64,000 nucleotides of DNA from Clostridia bacterium (GCA_900755895.1 CAAEIG010000051.1:1-64000), one strand, 5' to 3'. Counted from the stretch's first letter, positions 1 to 8,055 are shown. Notes: generated by a model from the letters alone, not told the origin. Program-made: numbers and translations.

Positions 1-61
1 ATCAGATGGGATTTGAAATGCTGAAAAACCTTGTATTTCCAAGCATTTTTAAGCATTAGAT

Positions 62-132
62 GCCACTTCCCGATGTCGTATCGGGTCTACTCCTAAGGGC
101 TAGTTGAGGGTTCGATTCCCCCAGGGGGTGCC
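62..132 (+). other. tRNA 3'-end-like fragment (possible att-site scar)
   Basis: The stretch ends in a T-arm-like block (GAGGG, loop TTCGATT, CCCCC), then AGGGGGTG and CCA, like the 3' end of a tRNA. A complete tRNA would need a 5' acceptor strand close to ACCCCCT about 70 bases upstream, and none is present. The anticodon-arm region does not fold either. A separate 6-bp hairpin (CCCGAT/ATCGGG) lies at 68-84. A duplicated tRNA 3' end with no 5' half is what site-specific integration of a mobile element leaves behind, so an integrated element may lie to the left of the window. It could also be a tRNA pseudogene. A tmRNA end is less likely because the acceptor sequence is wrong. Confidence 0.4.
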
Positions 133-141
133 AGATACACA

Positions 142-187
142 ATGCCGCAAACCACTTTTTCGTGGTTTGCGGCATTTTTATTTTTCA
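142..187 (+). terminator. Bidirectional intrinsic terminator
   Basis: A perfect 14-bp inverted repeat around a TTTTTC loop is followed by a T-rich run on the plus strand. It lies directly after the tRNA-like fragment and overlaps the 3' end of the antiporter gene, so it may stop transcription from both sides. Confidence 0.8.
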
Positions 188-1398
188 CTCGGACACTGGA
201 CCAAATCCTCCTCCGGTTTCCTCTCACGCTTCAAAAACCGGCGATAGGTACTGTCAACAGAAAAGGCTCCCAAAGGCGCTGTAATGAGAATTGCCAGCAC
301 TGCTACAGTCAACACCACATGTCCGCAAGAAAGTCCCATGGTCAAGGGCAAAGAACCGATAGCCGCCTGCACCGTTGCCTTGGGCGTATAGGCCAGCATG
401 CAGAACAGCCTCTCTTTGGGCTCCAACTTCGTCCTGAGCAGGCAGAAAAAGACTCCAGCCATCCGGAACACCAGAGCGCCCAAAATTGCCAGAATGGCTG
501 CTCCTCCAAAAGCCAGCGCATAACTGATATCCACGGTAGCTCCCACCAACACAAACAGCAAGATCTCCGCGGCAACCCACAGCTTGGAATACTTGGCGGA
601 AAATCTGGCCGCCAGCTCTGGACGCCGGCGGTTTACTGCAATCCCGCAGCTCATCACCGCAAGCAGCCCGGAGAAGGGGATCACTCCTTTTACCGCGCTC
701 TCCAAAGCCACCAGCAAAAAGGAAACACTCAACAGCATGACCACCTTGGCAGAATCCCGCACATGGACCCGGCGGTATACCTCACTGAAGGCCATTCCTA
801 CCGCCAGGCCCACTGCGATTCCTGTGACAATGGACACCGGAATCTGCGCAAAAGTGATGGGCGAGAGTTCTCCCCCCTGGGCAAGTCCAGTAAAGGAGGA
901 AAACATCACAATGACAAACACATCGTCCACGGATGCCCCTGCCATAATCAATTGGGGGATGCTCTTCTCCGTTCCATAGCCGTTCTCCATGAGACGCAGC
1001 ATCCTGGGGACAATCACCGCCGGGGACACCGCCGCTACTACGGATCCCATGATGGCAGCGTCCAACAAGGAGATATGCAGCAACAGGGGCGCCAGAATCA
1101 TCATGCCCGCAATCTCAAAACAGGCCGGTACAAAGCACATCAGAATGGCCGGACGTCCCACCTTCTTCAAATCCTCTAAGTTCAAGGATAGCCCCGCCCG
1201 GGTCAAAATGATGATGAGGGCCAGCTGTCTCAGATCAGCGGAGATCCCCAGAATGGAATCGTCTAGCAGATCCAACACGTATGGCCCCAGCAAGATCCCG
1301 GTGAGCAGCATCCCCAACAAGCTGGGCAGCCGCAGTTTGGAGACCAGCCATCCCAGGCCCATCCCCACCAAAAAAATCAAAGCAAGACTTGTAAGCAT
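178..1398 (-). CDS. Cation:proton antiporter (Na+/H+ exchanger family)
   Basis: A polytopic membrane protein of 406 residues with about 12 hydrophobic segments. It fits the monovalent cation:proton antiporter superfamily (Na_H_Exchanger fold) in length and in the glycine- and proline-rich helices, including the repeated LLTGILLGP-type segment near the N-terminus. The likely role is exchange of Na+ or K+ for H+ across the inner membrane. I chose the ATG at 1398 because AGGAGAGG lies just upstream and the hydrophobic N-terminus starts there; a longer frame to 1458 would run back toward the riboswitch terminator. The gene stands alone behind its own promoter and a fluoride riboswitch. Antiporters of this kind are known members of fluoride regulons, so it probably helps the cell survive fluoride stress. 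The transported ion cannot be read from the sequence. Confidence 0.88.
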   Translation of the reverse strand: MLTSLALIFLVGMGLGWLVSKLRLPSLLGMLLTGILLGPYVLDLLDDSILGISADLRQLALIIILTRAGLSLNLEDLKKVGRPAILMCFVPACFEIAGMMILAPLLLHISLLDAAIMGSVVAAVSPAVIVPRMLRLMENGYGTEKSIPQLIMAGASVDDVFVIVMFSSFTGLAQGGELSPITFAQIPVSIVTGIAVGLAVGMAFSEVYRRVHVRDSAKVVMLLSVSFLLVALESAVKGVIPFSGLLAVMSCGIAVNRRRPELAARFSAKYSKLWVAAEILLFVLVGATVDISYALAFGGAAILAILGALVFRMAGVFFCLLRTKLEPKERLFCMLAYTPKATVQAAIGSLPLTMGLSCGHVVLTVAVLAILITAPLGAFSVDSTYRRFLKRERKPEEDLVQCPSEK

Positions 1399-1462
1399 AC
1401 CATGTTCCTCTCCTAACCTCGTTTCAGATTTTCCTTCCAAGGGCAGGTTTCCAAGCAAAACA

Positions 1463-1557
1463 AAAAGCTGACAACTCTACAAGGATCCCGTCCTTGTAGA
1501 AGTCATCAGCTCATAGAGCGGTTTTGGCTTTCACCTGGGGAGAACTTCATTCCCACT
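1463..1557 (-). promoter_or_regulatory. Fluoride riboswitch (crcB motif) with overlapping terminator
   Basis: Read on the minus strand, the leader has the fluoride aptamer layout. A 5' GGGA (1554-1551) can form the pseudoknot with UCCC (1542-1539). GAAGUU pairs with GACUUC as a 6-bp P1. A GGU-GAAA-GCC hairpin is inserted. P2 is GCUC/GAGC, followed by the conserved CUGAUG.CU.CUAC block (1509-1496). The 3' strand of P1 and the conserved block are also the 5' arm of a long terminator hairpin (1511-1466) ending in a U-run. Binding of fluoride should therefore prevent termination and turn the antiporter on. The aptamer begins at the predicted transcription start. Confidence 0.9.
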
Positions 1558-1563
1558 GGTGGT

Positions 1564-1592
1564 ATCATACCACACCAGCCGCCTGGATGCAA
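1564..1592 (-). promoter_or_regulatory. Sigma-A promoter of the riboswitch-antiporter transcript
   Basis: TTGCAT (1592-1587), a 17-base spacer and TATGAT (1569-1564) on the minus strand. The predicted start, about 1557, falls at the first base of the aptamer. Confidence 0.8.
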
Positions 1593-1656
1593 TCACTTTT
1601 TTCTGCAACTCAGCGTCAGTCAGTATTTTTGAAACTTGGAAGAGAGCTCTCCTCGC

Positions 1657-2685
1657 TCAATGGGTAAACTCCAAATGGATGTCTCCCATTCCTGTGGTGA
1701 CCATCAGCTTCCCCGGACCGTCGGTAATCTGATTGGTCAAATTGCAGTTTCCCATATCCGTATCCGCTGTGATCTGGTACTTCTCCTGCATCCCCTGGAT
1801 GGTACCAGTGATATTGCCAGCGTCTGCAGTGAGGGTGATATCCAGACTTTCCAGTCGATCCAACTCTACATTTCCCATATCTGCGGTGCATTCCACCAAA
1901 CCGTTAACAACCACTTCTTCCAGGGTGCAATTGCCCATATCCGTCTCGGTAGTCAAGCTCTCAAAAGTGCTCTCCACCAAGGTCACATCGCCGGAACTGT
2001 TGGTCACAGAACTCTTTCCAAAGTCACAGTCAGTGGCCGTTATTGCACCCATGTCATTGGACAGGGTGAACTCTTTTCCAGTGCAGTCCTCCAGTGTCAC
2101 ATCTCCCATGGACTGGGTCACGGTCAGCTCTTTGGAGGCGGAGACCTCTTCCAACGTCACATTACCGGCGTCACATTCCACCGTCATCTTCTCGGCTTTC
2201 AGGTCAGTCACTGTGATGTTCCCTAAATCTGCTTCCACATACAGGGAGCTCATCAGCTTCTCCGGCACAGTGATAACCACATCCCAGTCGCCCCCGGGGT
2301 AGAAGTTGAATAACTGGAACCAATTCCAGCCGCCCTGACCGGTGGTGGAATTTGTATTCAAGGGAGCCACCATCAAAATCCCGTTTTGCTCATACACTTG
2401 ATACACGCTGTCCGCAGCCTTCACTTCCACCTCTTGGGCGGTTTTTGACGGGCTTCCCTGAATCGTGACATTGCCCATGGACGCGTGCACCTCAATAGCG
2501 TTCACTGTGTCAACCGGGTAACACACAGTGATGGGGAGTACCTCCCCGCCTCGAGGATGGGTAAAGGCGTTCAAGCTCATACCCATGGCCACATACCCCG
2601 CTCCGGTCATCAGGATTCCCACGCCCAGCAGGATACAACCTACCAAAGCGCTGATTTTGAAAAAGCGTTTCTTTCTCGGATTCAT
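1657..2685 (-). CDS. DUF4097 domain protein, membrane-anchored beta-helix
   Basis: A protein of 342 residues. Residues 1-10 are basic, residues about 11-35 form one transmembrane segment, and the rest is a run of short beta repeats. The repeats recur about every 20 residues with a D/S-MG(N/D)-(V/I/C)-x-(L/I) core (MGNVTIQG, MGDVTLED, MGAITATD, MGNCTLEE, MGNVELDR), as in DUF4097 (adhesin-like right-handed beta-helix) proteins. It is the last gene of a three-gene set: its ATG overlaps the stop of the DUF1700 gene by four bases, and that gene overlaps a PadR regulator in the same way. PadR-DUF1700-DUF4097 sets are common in Firmicutes and are thought to respond to envelope stress. The molecular function is unknown. 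Confidence 0.85.
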   Translation of the reverse strand: MNPRKKRFFKISALVGCILLGVGILMTGAGYVAMGMSLNAFTHPRGGEVLPITVCYPVDTVNAIEVHASMGNVTIQGSPSKTAQEVEVKAADSVYQVYEQNGILMVAPLNTNSTTGQGGWNWFQLFNFYPGGDWDVVITVPEKLMSSLYVEADLGNITVTDLKAEKMTVECDAGNVTLEEVSASKELTVTQSMGDVTLEDCTGKEFTLSNDMGAITATDCDFGKSSVTNSSGDVTLVESTFESLTTETDMGNCTLEEVVVNGLVECTADMGNVELDRLESLDITLTADAGNITGTIQGMQEKYQITADTDMGNCNLTNQITDGPGKLMVTTGMGDIHLEFTH

Positions 2686-3284
2686 ACCGCTACCCTCCCC
2701 TTCTTAACCAAGCTTTTCCGCAGCCACCGCCACAGGGTTTTACCGGCCTTCACAGTGAACTTGCCGGTAAAGTAGAACCCAAGAGCGCACAGGACGGCCA
2801 ATCCCAACATGGTCACGGAAGCTCCTAACTGGAACAGACCAGCTCCCACTCCCCCGGAGAGCAAACCCACATCAAATACCAAGAACGGTGATCCCACGAC
2901 CCCAACAACCGCTCCTGCCAGGAAGCTCAAAGAAAAGACTCCCAACAAAAAGGCGGGTAAAAACAAGCAGATGTACACACAGAGCAACAGCAACGCAGCA
3001 GCCAGCACCAGACTGCCCCACAGGGGGAATCCCAACACCAGCAGCACGATCAGCCAGACTTTTCTGCCCGTACCGGTGGAAACGGGGGCCTCCTCCTCCC
3101 CCAGGATCTCCCGGGCGATCTTTGCCGGATCCCCCAGTGAGGAGACGGCCTCTTCCTCGCTCTGGCCATCCTCCATGCGGTCGTCAATGAGCTCGTCATA
3201 GTAGCTCAACGTGCGGTAGCGCTCGTCCCTGGGCAAGGTATGCAGCGCTGCCGACAGTTCATTTAAAAACAGTTGCTTGGTCAT
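2682..3284 (-). CDS. DUF1700 (HAAS-type) membrane protein
   Basis: A protein of 200 residues. Residues 1-65 are a soluble helical domain with the DUF1700 signature (F-L-x-x-L-x-x-x-L near the start, YYDE, then E-E-A-V-x-x-L-G-D-P). Residues about 75-175 hold three or four membrane segments rich in Gly, Leu and Val, and the tail is basic. DUF1700/HAAS proteins are usually encoded next to PadR regulators and are thought to be membrane partners or sensors in the same pathway. Both neighbours overlap by ATGA-type junctions, so the three genes should be translated in coupled fashion. No enzymatic motif is visible. Confidence 0.85.
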   Translation of the reverse strand: MTKQLFLNELSAALHTLPRDERYRTLSYYDELIDDRMEDGQSEEEAVSSLGDPAKIAREILGEEEAPVSTGTGRKVWLIVLLVLGFPLWGSLVLAAALLLLCVYICLFLPAFLLGVFSLSFLAGAVVGVVGSPFLVFDVGLLSGGVGAGLFQLGASVTMLGLAVLCALGFYFTGKFTVKAGKTLWRWLRKSLVKKGRVAV

Positions 3285-3634
3285 GTTGTCTCATCCTTTC
3301 TCCCCAATTCCCCGGGCATTTCCCTTTCCTGAGAGGCTGCAATGTACCGATAGGCACGCATGACATCCTGCCATTCCACCAGAAAATCCCGGATGCGCTG
3401 CCTTCCCCCATCGGTCAGGCGGTAATATTTGCGCAGACGACTATTGTGCTCCATGGAATAGGTGGTGACATATCCCGCGGCCTCCAGCCGTTTTAGAATG
3501 GGATATAAGGTGGATTCCGAAATCTCCACGATGGGCGACACATCCTTGATGATCTGGTAGCCATAGGAATCCCGCTCCTGAAGCGCTACCAGCACACAGA
3601 CATCCAAAAGTCCCTTTTTCAGCTGGGCATCCAT
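3281..3634 (-). CDS. PadR family transcriptional regulator
   Basis: A small winged-helix regulator of 117 residues. The N-terminal half has the PadR hallmarks L-x-x-x-D-x-C-V-L-x-x-L, D-S-Y-G-Y-x-I and S-x-S-T-L-Y-P-x-L-x-R-L-E (recognition helix), then Y-Y-x-L-T-x-x-G in the wing; a short dimerisation helix follows. It should repress its own operon, which also carries DUF1700 and DUF4097. I chose the ATG at 3634 because AAGGAGAG precedes it and the protein then matches the family. An extension to 3694 would run into the promoter. A palindrome overlapping the -10 box upstream is a plausible self-operator. The inducer is unknown. Confidence 0.92.
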   Translation of the reverse strand: MDAQLKKGLLDVCVLVALQERDSYGYQIIKDVSPIVEISESTLYPILKRLEAAGYVTTYSMEHNSRLRKYYRLTDGGRQRIRDFLVEWQDVMRAYRYIAASQEREMPGELGRKDETT

Positions 3635-3665
3635 ACGCTCTCTCCTTTCCCCTGTGTTCACCGAT

Positions 3666-3694
3666 ATTATACATTGCATAGTATATTGCGTCAA
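3666..3694 (-). promoter_or_regulatory. PadR operon promoter with putative operator
   Basis: TTGACG (3694-3689), a 17-base spacer and TATAAT (3671-3666). An inverted repeat ATAC-N8-GTAT (3669-3684) covers the -10 box and spacer. It resembles PadR-type operators (ATGT-N8-ACAT), so PadR binding would block RNA polymerase. Confidence 0.75.
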
Positions 3695-3730
3695 GAGGTA
3701 TTTCTTTCGCCTTTCTTACAAACAACTTGC

Positions 3731-3795
3731 AAAAACAAAAAGAAGGGGCTGTCCTCTGTGACGTTTCCCATCACAGAAAGACAACCTCTTCTTAA
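3731..3795 (-). terminator. Intrinsic terminator of the nucleobase permease gene
   Basis: A long interrupted hairpin (arms at about 3741-3763 and 3771-3794) is followed on the minus strand by a T-rich run. It lies just after the permease stop and before the PadR promoter. Confidence 0.75.
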
Positions 3796-3843
3796 ATGTC
3801 AGGATAAACTTCAAACACCACGAACCAAGTGGAAATCAGAGAA

Positions 3844-5238
3844 TTACTCTTCCTCTTTCTTCCACTTCTCGCCGATGCTCAGGAGCAAGTTCAACAGAAT
3901 ACCGAAAATTGCTGCACCGGCAATGCAGGGAACCTGGATGCCAAAGAAGGGCACATTCCCGCCGAATGCGTACTGACCGCCGATGCCGATGATCATGATG
4001 GCGGCAATCACAGCGATATTCTTAGAGGAGAACATGTCCACCTTTTTCTCGATCATGATGGCAATGCCCTGAGCGGCAATAGCACCGAACAGGTAAACCT
4101 CTAGACCACCGATCACCGCCAGAGGAATGCCGTAAATCACCTGGATCAAGGGGGTGAAGAAGGAGATAATCATGGCGAAGACGGCAGCTCCGGCCAGAAC
4201 CGGCACGGAGAACACCTTGGTGATGGCCATGGTGCTGATATTCTCGCCGTAGTTGGTGCCAGCAGGTCCACCCACCACACCGGAGATCATGTCGCAGATG
4301 CCGTCGCCGATGAGGTTGCGGTCCAGCAGGTTAATCAGGTCGTACTTTTTCTTGCTGCCCTTGCGCTTGGCCACGTCATTGACATAGATGTCCAGCTGAT
4401 ACATGTGGGCAGTGGATTCCGGAATGGTGGCAATGGCAATGGGCATAATCGCCGCCACAGCCGTCCAGCTCACCTTGGGGAAGGAGAATGCAGGTACTGC
4501 AAAAATGGAGCCGTCCCCCAGCTTCCAGATGGAGGCGTCCAATGCGGCAGCGGGCACAGCCCGGAACAGGTTTGCCCAACCCGCTGCATAGATGATTCCT
4601 GCCAGGACGCTGCCGGTGAGCACTCCCAGCAGCAGGGGCAACTGGCCCAAAAAGCCCTTGAGATACCGGGCATAAAGGATGGTGGAGAGCAGCGTCACCA
4701 AAGCAACGATGGTCCAAGCCACATTTTCTGCGGTCAGTTCTGCGCTGGCGGGGATGGCATCGCTCAGAGCGTTGCCCGCCAAGGTCAGGCCGATAATCAT
4801 AGCCACAGGGCCGGTGATGGAAGCGGGCAGAATGGTTTCCACCACTTTCTTACCGAAGTACTTCACCAGAAGACCTGCGGCAATGCTCACCAGACCCGAG
4901 CAGATGATGCCAAACTGGGCATACTGAATGGCCTCTGTGGGCAGGATGCCGTCAATCTTCTCAAAGCCCTCAGCAGCGCACATGCTAGAGATGGCGGTGA
5001 GATAGGCAAAGCTGGAGCCGTAATAGAGGGGGATTTTCCGGCCGGTGATGAGGATGAAGCAAAGTGTGGCAAGTCCGCTGGCAAAGATGGTGGTGGAGAC
5101 CTGGAATCCGGTCACCAGAGCCACCGTGACCGTGGCAGGGAACATGACGATCACCTGCTGGATAGCATACAGGATCAGCTTAACAAAGCCTGGACGCTCT
5201 TCGGGTAGATATCCTACCGCAGTTTGATGTTGGTTCAT
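3844..5238 (-). CDS. NCS2 family nucleobase permease (uracil/xanthine type)
   Basis: A membrane transporter of 464 residues with about 12-14 membrane segments. It probably imports a nucleobase with protons. NCS2 features are the YGSSFAY segment in the first third, the FGIICSGLV-type helix, and the central substrate-site helices containing AIATIPESTAH and GGPAGTNYGEN. The EST and NYGEN motifs match UraA/PyrP-type uracil permeases, but xanthine or uric acid cannot be excluded. I chose the ATG at 5238 because AGGAAAGGA precedes it and the conserved domain starts soon after; the frame is open to 5352 but overlaps the promoter. It is a single-gene unit with its own promoter and terminator. I found no PyrR-binding motif in the leader. 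Confidence 0.88.
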   Translation of the reverse strand: MNQHQTAVGYLPEERPGFVKLILYAIQQVIVMFPATVTVALVTGFQVSTTIFASGLATLCFILITGRKIPLYYGSSFAYLTAISSMCAAEGFEKIDGILPTEAIQYAQFGIICSGLVSIAAGLLVKYFGKKVVETILPASITGPVAMIIGLTLAGNALSDAIPASAELTAENVAWTIVALVTLLSTILYARYLKGFLGQLPLLLGVLTGSVLAGIIYAAGWANLFRAVPAAALDASIWKLGDGSIFAVPAFSFPKVSWTAVAAIMPIAIATIPESTAHMYQLDIYVNDVAKRKGSKKKYDLINLLDRNLIGDGICDMISGVVGGPAGTNYGENISTMAITKVFSVPVLAGAAVFAMIISFFTPLIQVIYGIPLAVIGGLEVYLFGAIAAQGIAIMIEKKVDMFSSKNIAVIAAIMIIGIGGQYAFGGNVPFFGIQVPCIAGAAIFGILLNLLLSIGEKWKKEEE

Positions 5239-5323
5239 TTGCAACGATTCCTTTCCTGGGCGGCGGCCGCCCCAACCGTTGAAAAGCGGGGAGCGTCCAC
5301 GGCGATTTGACTGAATTCGTCTT

Positions 5324-5352
5324 AGTATAGTATATTTTCCCGGTTTTTTCAA
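5324..5352 (-). promoter_or_regulatory. Promoter of the nucleobase permease gene
   Basis: TTGAAA (5352-5347), a 17-base spacer and TATACT (5329-5324). The leader is about 80 nt and GC-rich, and no known riboswitch is recognised in it. Confidence 0.75.
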
Positions 5353-5409
5353 CGATTCCTTAACAAAAAATTCATAAAATCAGCCGCCCCATCTAGGGCC
5401 GTTCTAGGA

Positions 5410-8055
5410 TCACGATCCAGCCAGAATTTCCCGAATTTCCCGCTCTGCCGCCTGCACCTCTTTTTGGAAGGCAAGGGAGGACACCCGCAGCGCGCCGCCT
5501 CCCAGGATAATCAGCTGTTCTGTGGCGTCGGAGGTCACCACACGAGTGCGGTAGTGCCGGGCAATCCGATGGGTGACCTTTTCAATGTACATGTCGGCGG
5601 TTTCAGCCTCCTTGGTGTAAACCACATTGAGATTGTGATACTTCTCCACCGACCCCACGCCGCCCTTGACCTTATAGGCGTCAAACACCAGAATGGGCAC
5701 GCACTGCCGATAGGCTGCGTAGTTGCAGAGAATGTCCATCAGCCTGCCCCGGGCAGCCTCAAGATTCTCCCCAGCCAGGGCCTTGAGATCCTCCCAAGCA
5801 AAGATCACATTGTATCCGTCCACCAGCAGATGCTCCGGGCCCTCCTTTTGGGGACGCCGGGCTCCTTGGGGTGACAGCTTCAGCTCTTGGGGACGTTTCT
5901 TCTGGGGGCGCATGGCCTGAATGGGATCCCGCTTGATGGGACCATAGGTCCGCTCAAAAATGGCCATCAGCTCTTTATCCTGGGCCAAAGTCGCCCGGTA
6001 CGCCTGGGCACGGACCTCCACCGAACGGGGTTCCTCCTGCTCGGCCTCCTGAGCCGCTCGGGCCATGCGCTCCCCACGGGCCAGAACACTGGGCAAATGC
6101 ATGTGGGAGGGCACCTTGTCCCAGCGTACCATCACACCGGCCCCGTGGCTGCAGAATACGGAATCCGCCGTGTTCTCCAAATCCCCGTCAATGTCATAGG
6201 CAGCCTGGTCTATGATCTCTTGGCTGTTATGGCAGGGGGCGTACCCCACCGGCAGACAGGACAGCTGTCCCCGCCCCTTGGAATAGGCAGTGACCTCCCG
6301 AGCATAGCCTCGCATGGCCGCCACAGGGGCTTTTCCTGTGAGGATGGTCTCCTCCCCCTGGGTGACCGGCGGCTCAAACTGGGCGCAAAGCCGGGGCATA
6401 TCCGCCAAAGCTCTGCCCACGCAGTCCGCCGGCAGACGCAGCGTAAACTCGTACCAAGGCTCCAGCAATTGGCAAGCTCCTTGCATCTGGGCCATGCGCA
6501 GCCCCTGGCGCACCGCCCGATAGGTTGCCTGGCGGAAGTCCCCGCCCTCAGTGTGCTTGATGTGGGCCCTGCCCGCCGCCAAAGTCAGCTTCACATCGGT
6601 CAAAGGCGCGCCGATCAGCGGACCAATGTGGGTTTTCTCCGCCAGGTGGGTCAGAATCAGCCGCTGCCAGCTGCCAGCCAAATCGTCCTCCCGGCAGGAG
6701 GTGGCAATCTCCACGCCGCTGCCCTGGGGCCCCGGCTCGATGAGCAAGTGAACCTCGGCGTAATGCCGCAAGGGCTCATAATGGCCCACACCCTCCACCC
6801 GCTGGGTGACGGTCTCCTTGTAGAGGATGCCCCCTTCGTCAAAGGTGACGGACAGTCCAAACCTCCGCTGGAGCACACTTCGGAGGATCTCCAACTGGAT
6901 CTCCCCCATCAGCTGCAAGTGAAGCTGTCCCAGACGCTCATCCCACACCACGTGGAGCAGAGGGTCCTCTTGCTCCAGCTCTCGGAACTGCCCCAGAGCC
7001 GTGTGGATGTCACATCCCTCGGGCAGGATCACCCGGTACCGCAGCACAGGCTCCAAAGCCGGGGCGGAGGCCTCCTTCTCAAAGCCCAAGCCTTCTCCGG
7101 GGTAGGCATCCCCTAGGCCGGTCACTGCCACAACCATGCCCGGCAGTGCTCTTTCCGCCAACTGAAATTTCGCCCCGGAATACAACCGCAACTGGTCGGC
7201 CTTGCTGGTCCAAGGCACCCGGGCATCCTCCCGGGCGGAGAGCTCCGCCTTCACCTTCAGCTCTCCACCGGTGACCTTCAGCCAGGCCAGCCGGACGCCG
7301 GAATCATCCCGGGTCACTTTGAAGACCCGGGCGCCAAAGTCCTCCCGCTGGGGAAGGGGCTGGGTCAGCTGCTCTAAAGCGGCGAGCAGGGCGTCCACGC
7401 CCTCCAGCTTCAGGGCAGACCCGAAAAAGCAGGGGAACAGCTTTCGCTGGGCCACCGCCTGAGCCAGCTGCTCCTGGGTGGGCTCCTCCCCTGCCATCAC
7501 AGTCTCCAACAGCTCCTCACTGCATAGGGCCAGATCCTCCTCACAGTCCGGGAACTGGATATCCACACAGCCGTCCCCAAACCGGCGGCGAAGTTCCTGC
7601 ATCCGGTCTTGACGGTCGGCTCCCGCCAGGTCCATCTTATTGATAAACAGGAACACCGGCACCTGATACCGTTCCAGCAGCCGCCACAGAGTTTCTGTAT
7701 GGCTCTGCACGCCATCGGTGCCGCTGATAACCAGAATGGCGTAATCCATCACCTGGAGGGCTCGCTCCGCCTCGGCGGAAAAGTCCACGTGGCCCGGGGT
7801 ATCCAACAGGGTCAACTGGGCTTGGGGCAGGTTCAGCACCGCCTGCTTGGAAAATATGGTAATCCCTCGGGCTCGCTCCAGTGCATCCGTATCCAGGAAG
7901 GCGTCCCGGTGATCCACTCTGCCTAGCTTCCGCAGAGCTCCCGCCCGGTAGAGCATGGCCTCGCTCAGGGTGGTTTTTCCCGAGTCCACATGAGCCAGTA
8001 TGCCGATGACCAGCCGCTTTTCCGACTGTGCCTTTGCCTGTTCCTTTTGAGTCAT
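5410..8055 (-). CDS. TetM/EF-G-like ribosomal GTPase fused to a YacP/Rae1-like NYN nuclease
   Basis: 881 residues in two parts. Residues about 13-665 are a translation-factor GTPase of the Tet(M)/EF-G class: P-loop AHVDSGKTT (21-29), RGITI switch I, DTPGH, NKMD, then EF-G-like domains II-V. Residues about 742-881 are a PIN-like NYN domain of the YacP/Rae1 family: LLVDGYNVI, ILVFDAYK, TKEAETADMYIE, VVTSD and GGGALR, with the conserved acidic residues present. A basic, Gln- and Pro-rich linker (about 710-740) joins them. Tet(M) enters the ribosomal A site, and Bacillus Rae1 cuts mRNA in the A site, so one protein may combine ribosome clearance with mRNA cleavage. That is inference. The ATG at 8055 follows AGGGGGA; a GTG at 8085 is possible. 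It is divergent from a helicase gene. Resistance to tetracycline should not be assumed. Confidence 0.88.
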   Translation of the reverse strand: MTQKEQAKAQSEKRLVIGILAHVDSGKTTLSEAMLYRAGALRKLGRVDHRDAFLDTDALERARGITIFSKQAVLNLPQAQLTLLDTPGHVDFSAEAERALQVMDYAILVISGTDGVQSHTETLWRLLERYQVPVFLFINKMDLAGADRQDRMQELRRRFGDGCVDIQFPDCEEDLALCSEELLETVMAGEEPTQEQLAQAVAQRKLFPCFFGSALKLEGVDALLAALEQLTQPLPQREDFGARVFKVTRDDSGVRLAWLKVTGGELKVKAELSAREDARVPWTSKADQLRLYSGAKFQLAERALPGMVVAVTGLGDAYPGEGLGFEKEASAPALEPVLRYRVILPEGCDIHTALGQFRELEQEDPLLHVVWDERLGQLHLQLMGEIQLEILRSVLQRRFGLSVTFDEGGILYKETVTQRVEGVGHYEPLRHYAEVHLLIEPGPQGSGVEIATSCREDDLAGSWQRLILTHLAEKTHIGPLIGAPLTDVKLTLAAGRAHIKHTEGGDFRQATYRAVRQGLRMAQMQGACQLLEPWYEFTLRLPADCVGRALADMPRLCAQFEPPVTQGEETILTGKAPVAAMRGYAREVTAYSKGRGQLSCLPVGYAPCHNSQEIIDQAAYDIDGDLENTADSVFCSHGAGVMVRWDKVPSHMHLPSVLARGERMARAAQEAEQEEPRSVEVRAQAYRATLAQDKELMAIFERTYGPIKRDPIQAMRPQKKRPQELKLSPQGARRPQKEGPEHLLVDGYNVIFAWEDLKALAGENLEAARGRLMDILCNYAAYRQCVPILVFDAYKVKGGVGSVEKYHNLNVVYTKEAETADMYIEKVTHRIARHYRTRVVTSDATEQLIILGGGALRVSSLAFQKEVQAAEREIREILAGS

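Noticed and set aside
62..132. Complete tRNA or tmRNA at the left edge
   Set aside because: No 5' acceptor partner or anticodon arm is present for a tRNA, and the acceptor-side bases do not match tmRNA ends. Kept only as a fragment.
5239..5352. PyrR attenuator or purine/xanthine riboswitch ahead of the nucleobase permease
   Set aside because: The leader is only about 80 nt, with no PyrR-binding consensus, no riboswitch core and no terminator hairpin with a T-run.
5410..8055. Acquired tetracycline-resistance gene
   Set aside because: The protein is far from mobile Tet(M)/Tet(W) in length and C-terminus, base composition matches its neighbours, and no mobile element flanks it. It looks like a native chromosomal gene.
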